A stretch of 64,000 nt of DNA from Phytohabitans aurantiacus. Its GTDB lineage: Bacteria; Actinomycetota; Actinomycetes; Mycobacteriales; Micromonosporaceae. The notes under the pieces are model-generated. The model was not told the origin of the DNA, searched no databases, and saw only the letters and a list, made by a program, of their open reading frames with translations. The stretch is from contig NZ_BSDI01000016.1 of NCBI RefSeq assembly GCF_027923225.1, positions 1 to 64,000 of the forward strand, given 5' to 3'. A program made the position numbers and the translations under genes. This document shows, piece after piece, positions 40,752 through 50,457 of the stretch. Position 1 is the stretch's first letter. Each line of letters opens with the position of its first letter.

Positions 40752-43091
40752 TTAAGAGTCGAGCACTGCCGCGGTGATGCGGTGGAGTGCGAACGTGTGG
40801 AGCATCTCCGTGCGTTCGTCTTCGGCCCGCAGGTACCCCGCGCCTATGGAGACCGGGCGCACCAGCCGGGACGCGGTCGCCCCGTGCGCGTCGACGTATC
40901 CAACCCAGACCAGCGCCTTGTCGCGTACCGCCTGCTGAAGCACCGCGAGTGCCTGCGTGTGCGCCTGGACGGCCGTGAGCCCCTCGACGCCGTGGCCGTT
41001 GGCGGCGCGGACGGTGACCGGCGCCCGGCGAGCGGCACGGGCGGCCGCGTCGCCCCGCCGGATGTGCTCGACGATGCCCGCGAGCCGCGGGGCGGTGAGG
41101 ATGGGCGGCTCCGTCTTCAGAGCGGCGGCCGCGCGCACCGCGGCTCGGCGGGTCTTCGGCCGGGCCACGACGGCGGCGCCGCTCGCGTCTTCGTGTACGG
41201 GCGGGTATCCGGCCTCGCGTAGCGCGGTGAGCAGCCGCCCGACCTGGTACGGCGTGGCCAGCACCGTGGGCGCCAGCCGCCGCAGCCCGAGTGAGGTGAG
41301 CCGCCGGTCGGCGAGGAGTTGCACGAGGAGCGCCTCGTCGTCGCTGCGGATGTAGGCGCCGGCGCCTCCGACCCTCAGCCCGCCGTGCTTGCGAGCGATG
41401 TCGTCGACCAGGTAGGTGAGGCCCTGCGGCACCGGGGTACGCGACCGGCGGCGGAACAGGGCGTGCAGGTCGTCGGCCGTGTACCCGGCGTCGAGAGCGC
41501 GCCTGATGCTGGCCTCGGTGACCCGGTACACGCTGGCCCCACCGGCGGACTCGTGCTCGGCGACCAGCTCCAGCTCGTCCGCGAGGGTTGGCTCGGGCGG
41601 GCCGGGCACCACGACGGTCAGGTCGGCCTGGACGAGAACGTGGTCGACGGGTGCCGGGAGCAGCCCGTCTAGCTGCCGGGCGACCTCGGAGAACTCGCTG
41701 TCGCCGCCGGCGCGCACGCCCAGCGGGTCGTTGTCGGCCGCGCCGCCTTCGCCGTCGGTCGCCGCCAGCAGCCGGCCGTACGAGGTGACCGCCCCCAGCC
41801 CGGTCACGCCCAGCGTGGCGGCGTCGGCGAGTACCGCGCGATGGGCGTTTTCGCGACCCTTCGCCCGGCGCGGCGCCCGCCACGTGAGCAGCGCCAGCAC
41901 CTCCTCGGGCGCCGGTGCGGTGCCTGGTGGCAGTTCCCCCAACACTTCCAGCACCGCCTGGCGGGCGGCCGGCGCGCCGGCGCGTTCCACATCCATGGAG
42001 AGCGCGTTGATCGGGCGGTCGCGCTCGTCGCGCTGCCCGACGAGGCTCGCCTGCCTGGTCATCGCGAGCCACGCGGTGGCCAGCCGTTCCCAGCGCGGCG
42101 CGAGCGTCTGGCCGCGCCACGCGTCGTAGGCGACGGTGGGCAGGAACAGCGGCTCCCCGGACGACCGTTCGGCCTCACCGGCGAGGCCGGCGGCGTTGGC
42201 GACTTCCAGCAGGAGCGCGGCGACGGGCTCCTCGACCCCGATCGCCTTGGCGAGGCGGCGCAGGTCGCGTACGCCCACGCCGCCGGCGCGCAGCATCGCC
42301 GCCGGCTCGGCGTCAAGCGCGTCCAGCAACGCCTCGGTGAGCCGTACCGCTTCCATCGCCTGCCCGGCGCCAGCGGAGTCGGCGGTCTTCGGATCGCGGG
42401 TCGTGCCCGTCACCGCGGGCGGCTGCGGGCGTACCGCGCCGAGCGGGCCAGAGTCGCGGCGCAGGAGCAGCCCGACCTCGCGCGGCATCTCCACGGCCTC
42501 GTCGGAGATCCGCACGAGCAGCGCGTTGTCGACCAGCCAGGTGACCGGCGCGTTCGCGGAGCCGGTCAGGGTGCCCACCGGTGGCCCGGCCGCGAGGCGG
42601 TCGAGCACCGCGCGGGCCTGCGGCGGGGCCGCGAGCAGCGTCCGGCGCAGCCGCGCCGGGTCGGCGCACAGGGCCGCCGTGCCGGCGTCGAGGTCCGCCG
42701 CCGGCCGGCCCAGTCCGGCCGGGTACGGGGACGACACCTCGTCGACACCGGGTACGACGTGGAGGGCGTCGTCGGGGCCGGTGATCAGGAACAGGGCGCG
42801 CAACCGGGTCAGCGCGGCGCGTGCCTCGGGGCGGGCGGCCATCGCGAGTACCGCGTCGACCGAGGTCGTGCCGTCGGGGTCGCGGGTCAGCCGCGCGGCG
42901 TCGAGGATCTGGAGGGTGAAGTGGTCGAGCCCGTCGAGCGCGCGGGCCACCGAGACCCGGGACTGGGCGCGCACAGCCAGCGCCGACAGGTCGGCCGGGA
43001 CGGGCATGACCAGGTCTGGGCGGAGCCGGAGCAGCTCGCCCAGCGCGGCGTCGGTCAGCGACCGCAGGTGGTCGGCGAATGTGGTGGCCAT
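40752..43091 (-). CDS. Helicase-associated (XPB/Ssl2 N-terminal-like) domain protein
   Basis: The 779-residue protein is conserved in actinomycetes and annotated as helicase C-terminal/Ssl2-N-like (Helicase_C_3 group). It has no Walker A or B motif. Repeated winged-helix-like units are visible (residues about 1-60, 260-330), and a C-terminal WYL-like part reads VWVGYVDAHGATASRLVRPV and GYLRAEDERTEMLHTFALHRI. Such proteins probably act with DNA or with an XPB-type helicase, here encoded 0.98 kb away. The start at ATG 43091 overlaps nothing but is close to the divergent HAD gene. Confidence 0.8.
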   Translation of the reverse strand: MATTFADHLRSLTDAALGELLRLRPDLVMPVPADLSALAVRAQSRVSVARALDGLDHFTLQILDAARLTRDPDGTTSVDAVLAMAARPEARAALTRLRALFLITGPDDALHVVPGVDEVSSPYPAGLGRPAADLDAGTAALCADPARLRRTLLAAPPQARAVLDRLAAGPPVGTLTGSANAPVTWLVDNALLVRISDEAVEMPREVGLLLRRDSGPLGAVRPQPPAVTGTTRDPKTADSAGAGQAMEAVRLTEALLDALDAEPAAMLRAGGVGVRDLRRLAKAIGVEEPVAALLLEVANAAGLAGEAERSSGEPLFLPTVAYDAWRGQTLAPRWERLATAWLAMTRQASLVGQRDERDRPINALSMDVERAGAPAARQAVLEVLGELPPGTAPAPEEVLALLTWRAPRRAKGRENAHRAVLADAATLGVTGLGAVTSYGRLLAATDGEGGAADNDPLGVRAGGDSEFSEVARQLDGLLPAPVDHVLVQADLTVVVPGPPEPTLADELELVAEHESAGGASVYRVTEASIRRALDAGYTADDLHALFRRRSRTPVPQGLTYLVDDIARKHGGLRVGGAGAYIRSDDEALLVQLLADRRLTSLGLRRLAPTVLATPYQVGRLLTALREAGYPPVHEDASGAAVVARPKTRRAAVRAAAALKTEPPILTAPRLAGIVEHIRRGDAAARAARRAPVTVRAANGHGVEGLTAVQAHTQALAVLQQAVRDKALVWVGYVDAHGATASRLVRPVSIGAGYLRAEDERTEMLHTFALHRITAAVLDS

Positions 43092-43153
43092 CGTCGTTCA
43101 ACGCTAGCCGTGCGACGATGATCGCGGTAACGGCAATGGGGAGGAATGACCGG

Positions 43154-43774
43154 GTGACTGAACCGCTAGTGGTCGGATTCGACCTGGACATGACCCTGAT
43201 CGACTCACGGCCGGGTATCGCGGCGGCGTTTCGGGCACTCAGTGCCCGCACCGGCGTGCACGTCGACGCCGACGCGGCGGTGGCGAGGCTCGGCCCTCCG
43301 CTGCGCCACGAGCTGCGGCTCTGGTTTCCGCCCGAGGACGTGGAGGCGGCGGTCACCGAGTACCGCGGGCTCTACCCGGACTACGCGATCACGCCCTCGG
43401 CCCTGTTGCCCGGTGCGGAGGCCGCCGTGCGGACGGTGCGCGACCTGGGCGGTGGCGTGGTGGTCGTCACGTCGAAGCTCGGCCGGCTCGCCCAGCTGCA
43501 CCTCGACCACGTCGGCCTGGTGGTCGACCACGTGGCGGGCGATCTCTTCGCGGAAGGCAAGGCAACCGCGCTGACCGCCCATGGCGTGCGGCTGTACGTG
43601 GGCGATCACGTCGCTGACATGGTGGCCGCCCGCACGGCGGGCATCCCCGCGATCGGCGTCACCACTGGTCCGTGCACCGAAGAGGAGCTGACGGACGCCG
43701 GTGCGGATGTGGTCCTTACCGACCTGACCCGATTCCCAGCGGCGCTCTCGGCCCTCCTCCAGTTAGCCTTGTGA
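43154..43774 (+). CDS. HAD-superfamily hydrolase (phosphatase)
   Basis: The 206-residue protein has motif I GFDLDMTLIDS near residue 10. The second motif is VVVTSK, and the third is VGDHVADMVAARTAG at about residue 155. The cap-domain arrangement resembles Gph/phosphoglycolate-type HADs. The substrate is unknown. GTG 43154 has GGGGAGG about 9 nt upstream and is preferred over ATG 43136. A cold-shock-domain gene follows after 34 nt and may be cotranscribed. Confidence 0.85.
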   Translation: MTEPLVVGFDLDMTLIDSRPGIAAAFRALSARTGVHVDADAAVARLGPPLRHELRLWFPPEDVEAAVTEYRGLYPDYAITPSALLPGAEAAVRTVRDLGGGVVVVTSKLGRLAQLHLDHVGLVVDHVAGDLFAEGKATALTAHGVRLYVGDHVADMVAARTAGIPAIGVTTGPCTEEELTDAGADVVLTDLTRFPAALSALLQLAL

Positions 43775-43808
43775 GAATCAGCAAATCTCAACGAAGTAGA
43801 GGTCAACG

Positions 43809-44195
43809 GTGCCTACCGGTCGAGTGAAGTGGTACGACGCGCAGAAGGGCTACGGGTTCGTCACCAGCGACGAAGGTGGGGACGTGTTTCTGCCCAAGGG
43901 TGCGCTGCCCGGCGGCGTCACCGACCTCAAGAGCGGTCAGCGGATCGAGTTCGGTGTGGTCGACAGCCGTAAGGGCGCGCAGGCCATGGGCGTCAAGGTG
44001 CTCGACGCGCCGCCGTCGATGGCAGAGCTGCGGCGCCGTCCCGCCGAGGAGCTGCATGGCCTCATCGAAGACATGATCAAGGTACTGGAAGCGAAGGTCA
44101 TGCCCGACCTGCGGCGCGGCCGCTTCCCCGACAAGAAGACGGCTCAGACGGTCGCGCAGGTCGTGCACGCCGTCGCTAGTGAGCTTGAGCTCTGA
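43809..44195 (+). CDS. Cold-shock-domain protein with C-terminal extension
   Basis: The 128-residue protein has a single-stranded nucleic acid-binding CSD (residues 1-68) with RNP1 QKGYGFVTSD and RNP2-like DVFLPKGAL. It adds a 60-residue helical extension rich in Arg/Lys (RGRFPDKKTAQTVAQVV). The usual CspA is about 67 residues, so the tail is an actinomycete feature (CspB-type long proteins). It begins at GTG 43809 and its end overlaps the convergent mqnD gene by 20 nt. Confidence 0.88.
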   Translation: MPTGRVKWYDAQKGYGFVTSDEGGDVFLPKGALPGGVTDLKSGQRIEFGVVDSRKGAQAMGVKVLDAPPSMAELRRRPAEELHGLIEDMIKVLEAKVMPDLRRGRFPDKKTAQTVAQVVHAVASELEL

Positions 44196-44952
44196 GCAGC
44201 GCTTTGACCGCCGCGTGCCCGTCGTCTCCCAGGTCCGCGGTGTATTCGTTCACGTAGAGCGCGATGTGCTGGTCGACGACATCGCGCTCCATCTCCTGAG
44301 CGTGCGACAGCACGTAGTCGCGGCTCGCCTCGGGGTTGTCCCAGGCGTGCCGCACCGAGGCCCTGATCCATTCCGCCGCCGCGGCGGGGTCCACGACGCC
44401 GCGGCGGGCCAGGATCGCGCCCAGCGGGATCGGCAGCCCGGTCTCCGCCTCCCACCACTCGCCGAGGTCCTGTAGCGCGGTCAGCCCGTGCCTCTGGTAC
44501 GTGAAGCGGGCCTCGTGGATCACCAGGCCGGCGTCGAACTGGCCGGCCGCGACGCCCGGCATGATCTCGTGGAACGGCACGACCTCGGTCTCGAACGACC
44601 TACCTTCGGCCCACTGCCGGAAAAGCAGGTACGCCGTGGTGCGTTCCCCAGGGATCGCGACCGTCTTGACGTTTGAATTGCCCTCGCGAGTGACCACGAG
44701 CGGCCCGCAGCCGCGGCCGAGCGCGCCGCCGCAGGGCAGCAGCTCGTACTTGTCGAGCAGCCACGGCAATGCCGCGTAGCTCACCTTCACCAGGTCGTAC
44801 TCGCCCTTCTCGGCGGCGGTGTTGGTGATGTCGACGTCGGCGTAGGTCACGTCTACCGGCGGCGCGCCGGGCACCAGCCCGTGCACGAGAGCGTGGAAGA
44901 CGAACGTGTCGTTGGGACAGGGCGAGATCGCCAGGGAGAGCGCCACGTACAC
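44176..44952 (-). CDS. mqnD: 1,4-dihydroxy-6-naphthoate synthase (futalosine pathway)
   Basis: The 258-residue enzyme starts LAISPCPNDTFVFHAL, the MqnD signature, and contains DITNTAAEKGEYDLVKVSY and GCGPLVV. It converts cyclic dehypoxanthinyl futalosine to 1,4-dihydroxy-6-naphthoate in the alternative menaquinone pathway used by streptomycetes and relatives. Periplasmic-binding-protein-like fold (family MqnA/MqnD). No other mqn gene is in the window. The start is GTG 44952; the GTG at 44946 is an alternative. Confidence 0.93.
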   Translation of the reverse strand: MYVALSLAISPCPNDTFVFHALVHGLVPGAPPVDVTYADVDITNTAAEKGEYDLVKVSYAALPWLLDKYELLPCGGALGRGCGPLVVTREGNSNVKTVAIPGERTTAYLLFRQWAEGRSFETEVVPFHEIMPGVAAGQFDAGLVIHEARFTYQRHGLTALQDLGEWWEAETGLPIPLGAILARRGVVDPAAAAEWIRASVRHAWDNPEASRDYVLSHAQEMERDVVDQHIALYVNEYTADLGDDGHAAVKALLRAQAH

Positions 44953-44954
44953 AA

Positions 44955-44982
44955 AAGTAGCCCGGCCGAAGCCGGGCTACTT
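44955..44982 (-). terminator. Terminator of the DUF4352 lipoprotein gene
   Basis: A 12-bp stem (aagtagcccggc with gccgggctactt) closed by a CGAA tetraloop lies just past the minus-strand stop at 44995 and just before the mqnD start. Confidence 0.85.
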
Positions 44983-44994
44983 GTCATGGTTTAT

Positions 44995-45546
44995 TTACAG
45001 CGTCCAGAACGCGATCGGCGAACCGAGCTCGTCCGTGAGCTGGATCTGCTTACCGGCACCGGCCGGCGTGTCGAAGACCACGAGCCCGCGGCTCGTCTGG
45101 CCCGAGGGCACGTCGCCGGACTCGAGCTGCGGCTCGTGCCCCGAGAAGATGGCGTTGCCGTCGCCGCTGTCGTAGACCTTCTCGTCGGCGGCCTGGTACT
45201 TGAAGTACAGCGGGTTGACCGCGAACTGCTTGTCCGTCACCTTGATCTGCACGTCGACGATGAGGTACTGGCCGTTCTTGGGCTTCTCGGCGATGTCACC
45301 CTTGCCCGCCTTGGCGGTGGTCACCTTCAGCACGGTGACCTCTGCCTTCGCGCCGGACTGGAGCTTGACGTTCAGCGCCTTGCCGACCTGTGTGGTGTCG
45401 TTCCTGCCCTTGTCCGCGCCCTTGTCCTCGCTCGCCGCCGCCCCGGTCTGCGTCGAGTCGCTGGGCTTTTCGGCACCGGCCTCCCCGGCCCCGCATCCGG
45501 CAAGCGTCAGCAGCAGGAATGTCGCGGCCACGATGCTCTTGCGCAT
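44995..45546 (-). CDS. DUF4352 lipoprotein
   Basis: The 183-residue protein has a signal peptide ending in the lipobox LTLAGC (Cys about residue 18) and a disordered Ala/Glu/Asp-rich linker. A DUF4352 immunoglobulin-like domain follows (residues about 60-183) with GQYLIVDVQIKV and GLVVFDTPAG. It should be a lipid-anchored outer-surface protein; some DUF4352 domains sit in MPR-like or SARP-regulated genes. ATG 45546 is chosen for its upstream AGGAAAGGA. It is divergent from the BTAD regulator and has the SARP-like repeats in its upstream region. Confidence 0.8.
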   Translation of the reverse strand: MRKSIVAATFLLLTLAGCGAGEAGAEKPSDSTQTGAAASEDKGADKGRNDTTQVGKALNVKLQSGAKAEVTVLKVTTAKAGKGDIAEKPKNGQYLIVDVQIKVTDKQFAVNPLYFKYQAADEKVYDSGDGNAIFSGHEPQLESGDVPSGQTSRGLVVFDTPAGAGKQIQLTDELGSPIAFWTL

Positions 45547-45627
45547 GGTGCGGTGGTGTCCTTTCCTCCTGCGGCGACCACAGCGGTCGCCGACGTCCAG
45601 AAGCATCGAGGCACCCACTGCTAGATC

Positions 45628-45689
45628 GCTGGCGCTACGCTGCCACCCGGCCGCCCTGGCGCTGCCAGAGCGCTGCCACCGACTGCCAT
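45628..45689 (+). promoter_or_regulatory. Phased direct-repeat array resembling SARP-binding heptamers
   Basis: Heptamers gctggcg (45628), gctgcca (45639), gccgccc (45650), gctgcca (45661), gctgcca (45672) and ctgccat (45683) start at exactly 11-bp intervals, separated by 4-bp spacers. AfsR/SARP regulators bind direct heptamer repeats with this period. The array ends 40 bp before the BTAD regulator gene and lies 82-143 bp upstream of the divergent lipoprotein start. Confidence 0.75.
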
Positions 45690-45728
45690 CCGCTTCCGAA
45701 GCGATGCCAACAGAGGAGGAAACCGCAG

Positions 45729-47204
45729 GTGACGACGCTGCGCTTCGGGTTGTTGGGCCCGGTGTGCACATGGAACTCCGGTGCGGAGATCGACCTCGGA
45801 CCTGTCAAACAGCGGGCGGTTCTCGCGGTACTCCTGCTGAACGCCAACCAGCCGGTCCCGGTCGCCACCATTGTGGACGCGGTGTGGGGCGACGAACCGC
45901 CCGGCAACGGCCCGAACGTGGTGCAGAAGCACGTCTCCGGTCTTCGTCGGGCGCTGGAGCCCGACCGCCAGGCCCGCCTGCCCAGCCAACTGCTGACGCT
46001 GACCGAGGCCGGGTACGCCATCCGGGTGGAGGCGGGTGCGCTGGACGTCGATGCGTTCCGGGCGCAGGTGGAGCAGGCGTACCAGGCGCGGGCCGCCGGT
46101 GCCATGCCGTACGCCGTCGAGACGCTGCGCGCGGCCCTCTCACAGTGGCGCGGCACCGCCCTCGCCGGCCTTTCCGGCTCGTTCTTCGAAGTCGAGCGCG
46201 AGCGCCTCACTGAGCTGCGGATGAGCGCGATCGAGGAATCCGTCGAGATGGAGCTGCGGCTGGGCCGCCACGTCCAGCTCGTTCCCCAGCTCCAGGCCCT
46301 GGTCGCCGAATACCCGTCGCGGGAACGCCTGCGGGGCCTGCTCATGAGCGCGCTGCACCAGTCCGGCCGGGTCACCGACTCGCTGGCCGTCTACAAGGAC
46401 GCCCGCGATCAGCTCGTCGACGAGTTGGGCATCGAGCCCGGAGCGGACCTGCGCAGGCTGCACCAGCAGATCGCCTCGTCACCGGCTCAGTCGCCGATCT
46501 CGCCGGCTTCGCCCATGGCGGCCCAGGCGATGGCGGTGGCCGCCCCAGCCCCACCGGCGCCGCCGTCGGGTCTCTCGTGGACGAACCGCCTCCTCAGCCT
46601 GTGGCTGCCTCTCGTGCCGTTCCTGAGCGTCGGCCTCCTCGCCTGGATACCGGCCGCCTACGGCGCGGCGCGGCTCCGCAGCCGAGTGCACGGTGCCATC
46701 GCGGCGGTCTACATGCTCCTCACCGGCGTGGTCCTCGTGTTCAGCACGCAGGGGGCCTCGGGCCTGTCCGACTTCGTGTTCAGCATGCTGTTTCTGATCG
46801 GGTGGATGGGCGGCACCGCGCACGCCGTGTATCTGCGCGCCAAGTTGTTGCGGCTGCGTAAGTCGCTGGCGGACCCGCTCGTCGCGATGGCCCGGCAGCG
46901 GCGCCACCGCAGGGAAGGCGCGCTCGAACTCCTCCGCCGCGAGCCGTCCCTCGCCCGTGACCTGCGCATCGGCCGCCCCGACCTGCCGAGGCAGTACGAC
47001 GACGGCGGGCTGATCGACGTCAACGGCGTACCGGAGCACGTGCTCACCACCGCCCTCGGCCTGACCATCGAGCAGGCGCGCGGCATCGTCCTGGAACGGG
47101 AGCGGGTCGGTGGGTTCGCGTCGGTGGGGGAGCTGGCGAAATCCGGGCTGCTCCAGCAGAGCGAACTGCGCACGCTGCGTGACGTGTTGATCGTGGTCCG
47201 TTAG
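45729..47204 (+). CDS. Membrane-bound SARP/BTAD regulator with helix-hairpin-helix C-terminus
   Basis: The 491-residue protein begins RFGLLGPVCTWNSGAEIDLG, an OmpR-type winged helix, then a BTAD domain (residues about 90-245) with VDAFRAQVEQAYQARA and LIDELGIEPGADLR-like end. It then departs from SARP regulators: a Pro/Ala linker, three membrane helices (residues about 292-390), and a C-terminal HhH-like domain DVNGVPEHVLTTALGLTIE with FASVGELAKSGLL. No NB-ARC ATPase part is present. GTG 45729 follows an AGAGGAGG site. The target genes may be its own and the divergent lipoprotein. Confidence 0.83.
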   Translation: MTTLRFGLLGPVCTWNSGAEIDLGPVKQRAVLAVLLLNANQPVPVATIVDAVWGDEPPGNGPNVVQKHVSGLRRALEPDRQARLPSQLLTLTEAGYAIRVEAGALDVDAFRAQVEQAYQARAAGAMPYAVETLRAALSQWRGTALAGLSGSFFEVERERLTELRMSAIEESVEMELRLGRHVQLVPQLQALVAEYPSRERLRGLLMSALHQSGRVTDSLAVYKDARDQLVDELGIEPGADLRRLHQQIASSPAQSPISPASPMAAQAMAVAAPAPPAPPSGLSWTNRLLSLWLPLVPFLSVGLLAWIPAAYGAARLRSRVHGAIAAVYMLLTGVVLVFSTQGASGLSDFVFSMLFLIGWMGGTAHAVYLRAKLLRLRKSLADPLVAMARQRRHRREGALELLRREPSLARDLRIGRPDLPRQYDDGGLIDVNGVPEHVLTTALGLTIEQARGIVLERERVGGFASVGELAKSGLLQQSELRTLRDVLIVVR

Positions 47205-47285
47205 GTGCTGGGAGAGCCCGTCACCGCTGGTCGGGGCGGTCGTTAGGAGAACTGGCTGTGCCGTACAGCCTGCCGTCCCTTCCCA

Positions 47286-47313
47286 GCGGGGGGCTCTGTC
47301 CCGGGCCCCCCGC
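47286..47313. terminator. Shared hairpin terminator between convergent genes
   Basis: A 9-bp perfect GC stem (gcggggggc with gccccccgc) and 10-nt loop lies between the stops of the BTAD gene (47204, plus) and the S51-like gene (47323, minus). It could serve both. Confidence 0.75.
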
Positions 47314-47322
47314 ACCTCCCTT

Positions 47323-48552
47323 TCACAAGCCGGCCGGTGACCATTCCGGGCCGGCGGGTGTGTCGCGGACCTCGACGCCAGCCGCCGCCAGGCGGTCGCG
47401 GACCCTATCTGAGGTGGCCCAATCGCGCGCCTCTCGGGCACTCGCCCTGAACTCCAGCAGCAGCGACACGAACGGCTCCAGCACGGCGCGCGGGTCACGC
47501 GCCCCGACCCGCGCCAGCTCTCCCAGGCGTACGACCATCGAGCGCAACACCGCCCGTGCCTGCTCGCCCTCGTCGGAGACGTTGGTGTCGGCTGCCCAGT
47601 CGACGATCACCTGCTCGAGGTCGAGAAGCGCGCTGACGCAGCCATCGATGTCGCGGGCGGCCAGCGCCGCGCCGAACCGGTCGTCGAGCGCGTCGGCGGC
47701 CGCCTTGAGCGAGGTATCGGGGCTGAGAACGGCGGGCTCGACCGTGGCCTTGACCGGGCCGGCCGGTGCTGCCGCCCCACCGGGGATCGCCGCGAACTCG
47801 ATCACCGAACCACTCGGGTGCACCACGCTGCGCCCCTGCCTGCGCACGGTGAAGCGGCCGTTGCCGGTGACCGTGGCCGTGCGCGTGGACAGGTCGAACA
47901 GGACCGCGGTGTGCTCGTCAACCCCGAGGATTACCGTGTCGGCCGGCAACTCGGCCTCCATGGCCGTGAGCCGTTCCTCGCCGAGGTAGCAGTACCGGGT
48001 GTCGTGGTGGCCGCCCTCGGCGTTGTCGTAGTGCGGGATCACCACGGACGGGAACCCCAGCACCGGCGAGACGAGGTCGAGCCCCGGCACCCAGTGCGGC
48101 TCGATGCCCGCCTTGTAGATCTCGTACACCGGCACGGTGTGACTGCCGAGAGTCAGCGCGGCGGCGCTCGCGAAGCAGACCGTGCCGTTGGCGAGCTTGC
48201 CGGCGATGAGGTCGGGCACGGGTGTGTCGTGCCACTGCCGCAGCGTGTACGTCGGGCTGCCCGGCCCGGCGAAGATCCAGCCAGCCTCCCGCAGACCCGA
48301 CAGGGCACGCTCACGCACGAGCGTGTCGGCGGGCGGCCGGCGCCACGACACCACGTCGACATGGCGGCCCACGCTGGCGGCGAAGTAGTTGACCGCGCGC
48401 GCCGAGATGTCGTCGGCGTTGGACTGGAAGCCGTACGGAGTGTCGAGGAGCACCGCCTTGCGGTCGCCGACCCGCTCCAGGATCGCCCGGTGTGGCTTGA
48501 CCATCGTGGGCGCCGTCTCACCCGACCCCATGATCACCAGCAAGCCACTCAT
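47323..48552 (-). CDS. S51/cyanophycinase-like protein fused to CysS-type C-terminal domain
   Basis: The 409-residue protein begins MSGLLVIMGSGETAPTMVKP. Its N-terminal 275 residues are of class I glutamine amidotransferase-like peptidase S51 type, with GPGSPTYTLRQW and CFASAAALTLGSHTV. The C-terminal 110 residues match the DALR-type tail of cysteinyl-tRNA synthetase: LLEFRASAREARDWATSDRV and AAGVEVRDTPAGPEW are near-diagnostic. No aminoacylation domain is present. Function is unknown. The ATG at 48552 overlaps the stop of the upstream hydrolase gene (ATGA). Confidence 0.8.
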   Translation of the reverse strand: MSGLLVIMGSGETAPTMVKPHRAILERVGDRKAVLLDTPYGFQSNADDISARAVNYFAASVGRHVDVVSWRRPPADTLVRERALSGLREAGWIFAGPGSPTYTLRQWHDTPVPDLIAGKLANGTVCFASAAALTLGSHTVPVYEIYKAGIEPHWVPGLDLVSPVLGFPSVVIPHYDNAEGGHHDTRYCYLGEERLTAMEAELPADTVILGVDEHTAVLFDLSTRTATVTGNGRFTVRRQGRSVVHPSGSVIEFAAIPGGAAAPAGPVKATVEPAVLSPDTSLKAAADALDDRFGAALAARDIDGCVSALLDLEQVIVDWAADTNVSDEGEQARAVLRSMVVRLGELARVGARDPRAVLEPFVSLLLEFRASAREARDWATSDRVRDRLAAAGVEVRDTPAGPEWSPAGL

Positions 48553-49382
48553 GCGAGCGCCAGGAGGTCGTCGGCGAGCCGCTTCGGGTGCTGCGCGTGC
48601 AGGTCGTGGTCGCTGTCCGGGTACTCCTTGATGCTGGCCGTGGACAGCGCGCCGGCCGCGGCCCGCACCCGCGCACGGGCCTGTGCCGCGCGCTCCGGCT
48701 GGCCGGCGGGCAGCGCCGGCAGCAGCAGCACCGGCATCGACAGCGCCGGGTAGAACCGCTGCGGCGGATCGTCGAACATGCTCCGGACGATCTCCATGTG
48801 CCGGGGGATCGGCAACCGCCGCGTCACGGTGCCGTCGGGCTCTTCGCGCAGGTTGGCCGCGGTGGCCTCGATGGCGGCGGGCGACCAGTCGGGATGCGCG
48901 CGCCGCAGGTGCGCCCGCAGGTCGGTGCCCCGCAGCCCGTCGACGTCGGGCGGGCGCAAGGCTCGGGCGCACGCCTCCCACGAGTCGAACTGGGACGCGA
49001 GGTCGATCCATCCGCCGTCGACCAGAGCCAGCGCCGACACCAGGGCCGGGTGCTCGGCGGCGAACCGCACGGCCACGTTGCCACCCCAGGACTGGCCGGC
49101 CACGACCAGGTCGCGCAGCTCCAGGGCGGTGGCCACGGCGGCCAGGTCGGATGCCGCGGTAGCGGTGTCGAAGCCGCTCTCCGGCAGGTCGGACTCGCCG
49201 TGCCCGCGCAGGTCGACCGCGAACGACGGGTGGCCGGCCGCGGTCAGCGCGGCGGCCACCTCATCCCACAGCAGGGCGTTGGAGGCGAGCCCGTGCACGA
49301 GCAGGAAAGCCGGCGCGCGCTCGCCCTCGTGCCGGCGAACGCGCAGCGTAACCCCGTTGGCGACGGGCACCCGAAGGTCCAT
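48549..49382 (-). CDS. Alpha/beta hydrolase
   Basis: The 277-residue protein is of the alpha/beta hydrolase fold: oxyanion-hole motif LLVHGLASNALLW (about residue 32), nucleophile elbow VAGQSWGGNVAV (Ser near residue 100), and catalytic His in SDHDLHAQ (about 262). It may be an esterase or lipase-like enzyme; the substrate is unknown. The start at ATG 49382 is leaderless: TAGATT lies 7 nt upstream. It follows galT but may have its own promoter, and its stop overlaps the S51-like gene. Confidence 0.85.
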   Translation of the reverse strand: MDLRVPVANGVTLRVRRHEGERAPAFLLVHGLASNALLWDEVAAALTAAGHPSFAVDLRGHGESDLPESGFDTATAASDLAAVATALELRDLVVAGQSWGGNVAVRFAAEHPALVSALALVDGGWIDLASQFDSWEACARALRPPDVDGLRGTDLRAHLRRAHPDWSPAAIEATAANLREEPDGTVTRRLPIPRHMEIVRSMFDDPPQRFYPALSMPVLLLPALPAGQPERAAQARARVRAAAGALSTASIKEYPDSDHDLHAQHPKRLADDLLALA

Positions 49383-49392
49383 GCCGATCAAT

Positions 49393-50453
<1,061 letters not shown>

Positions 50454-50457
<4 letters not shown>

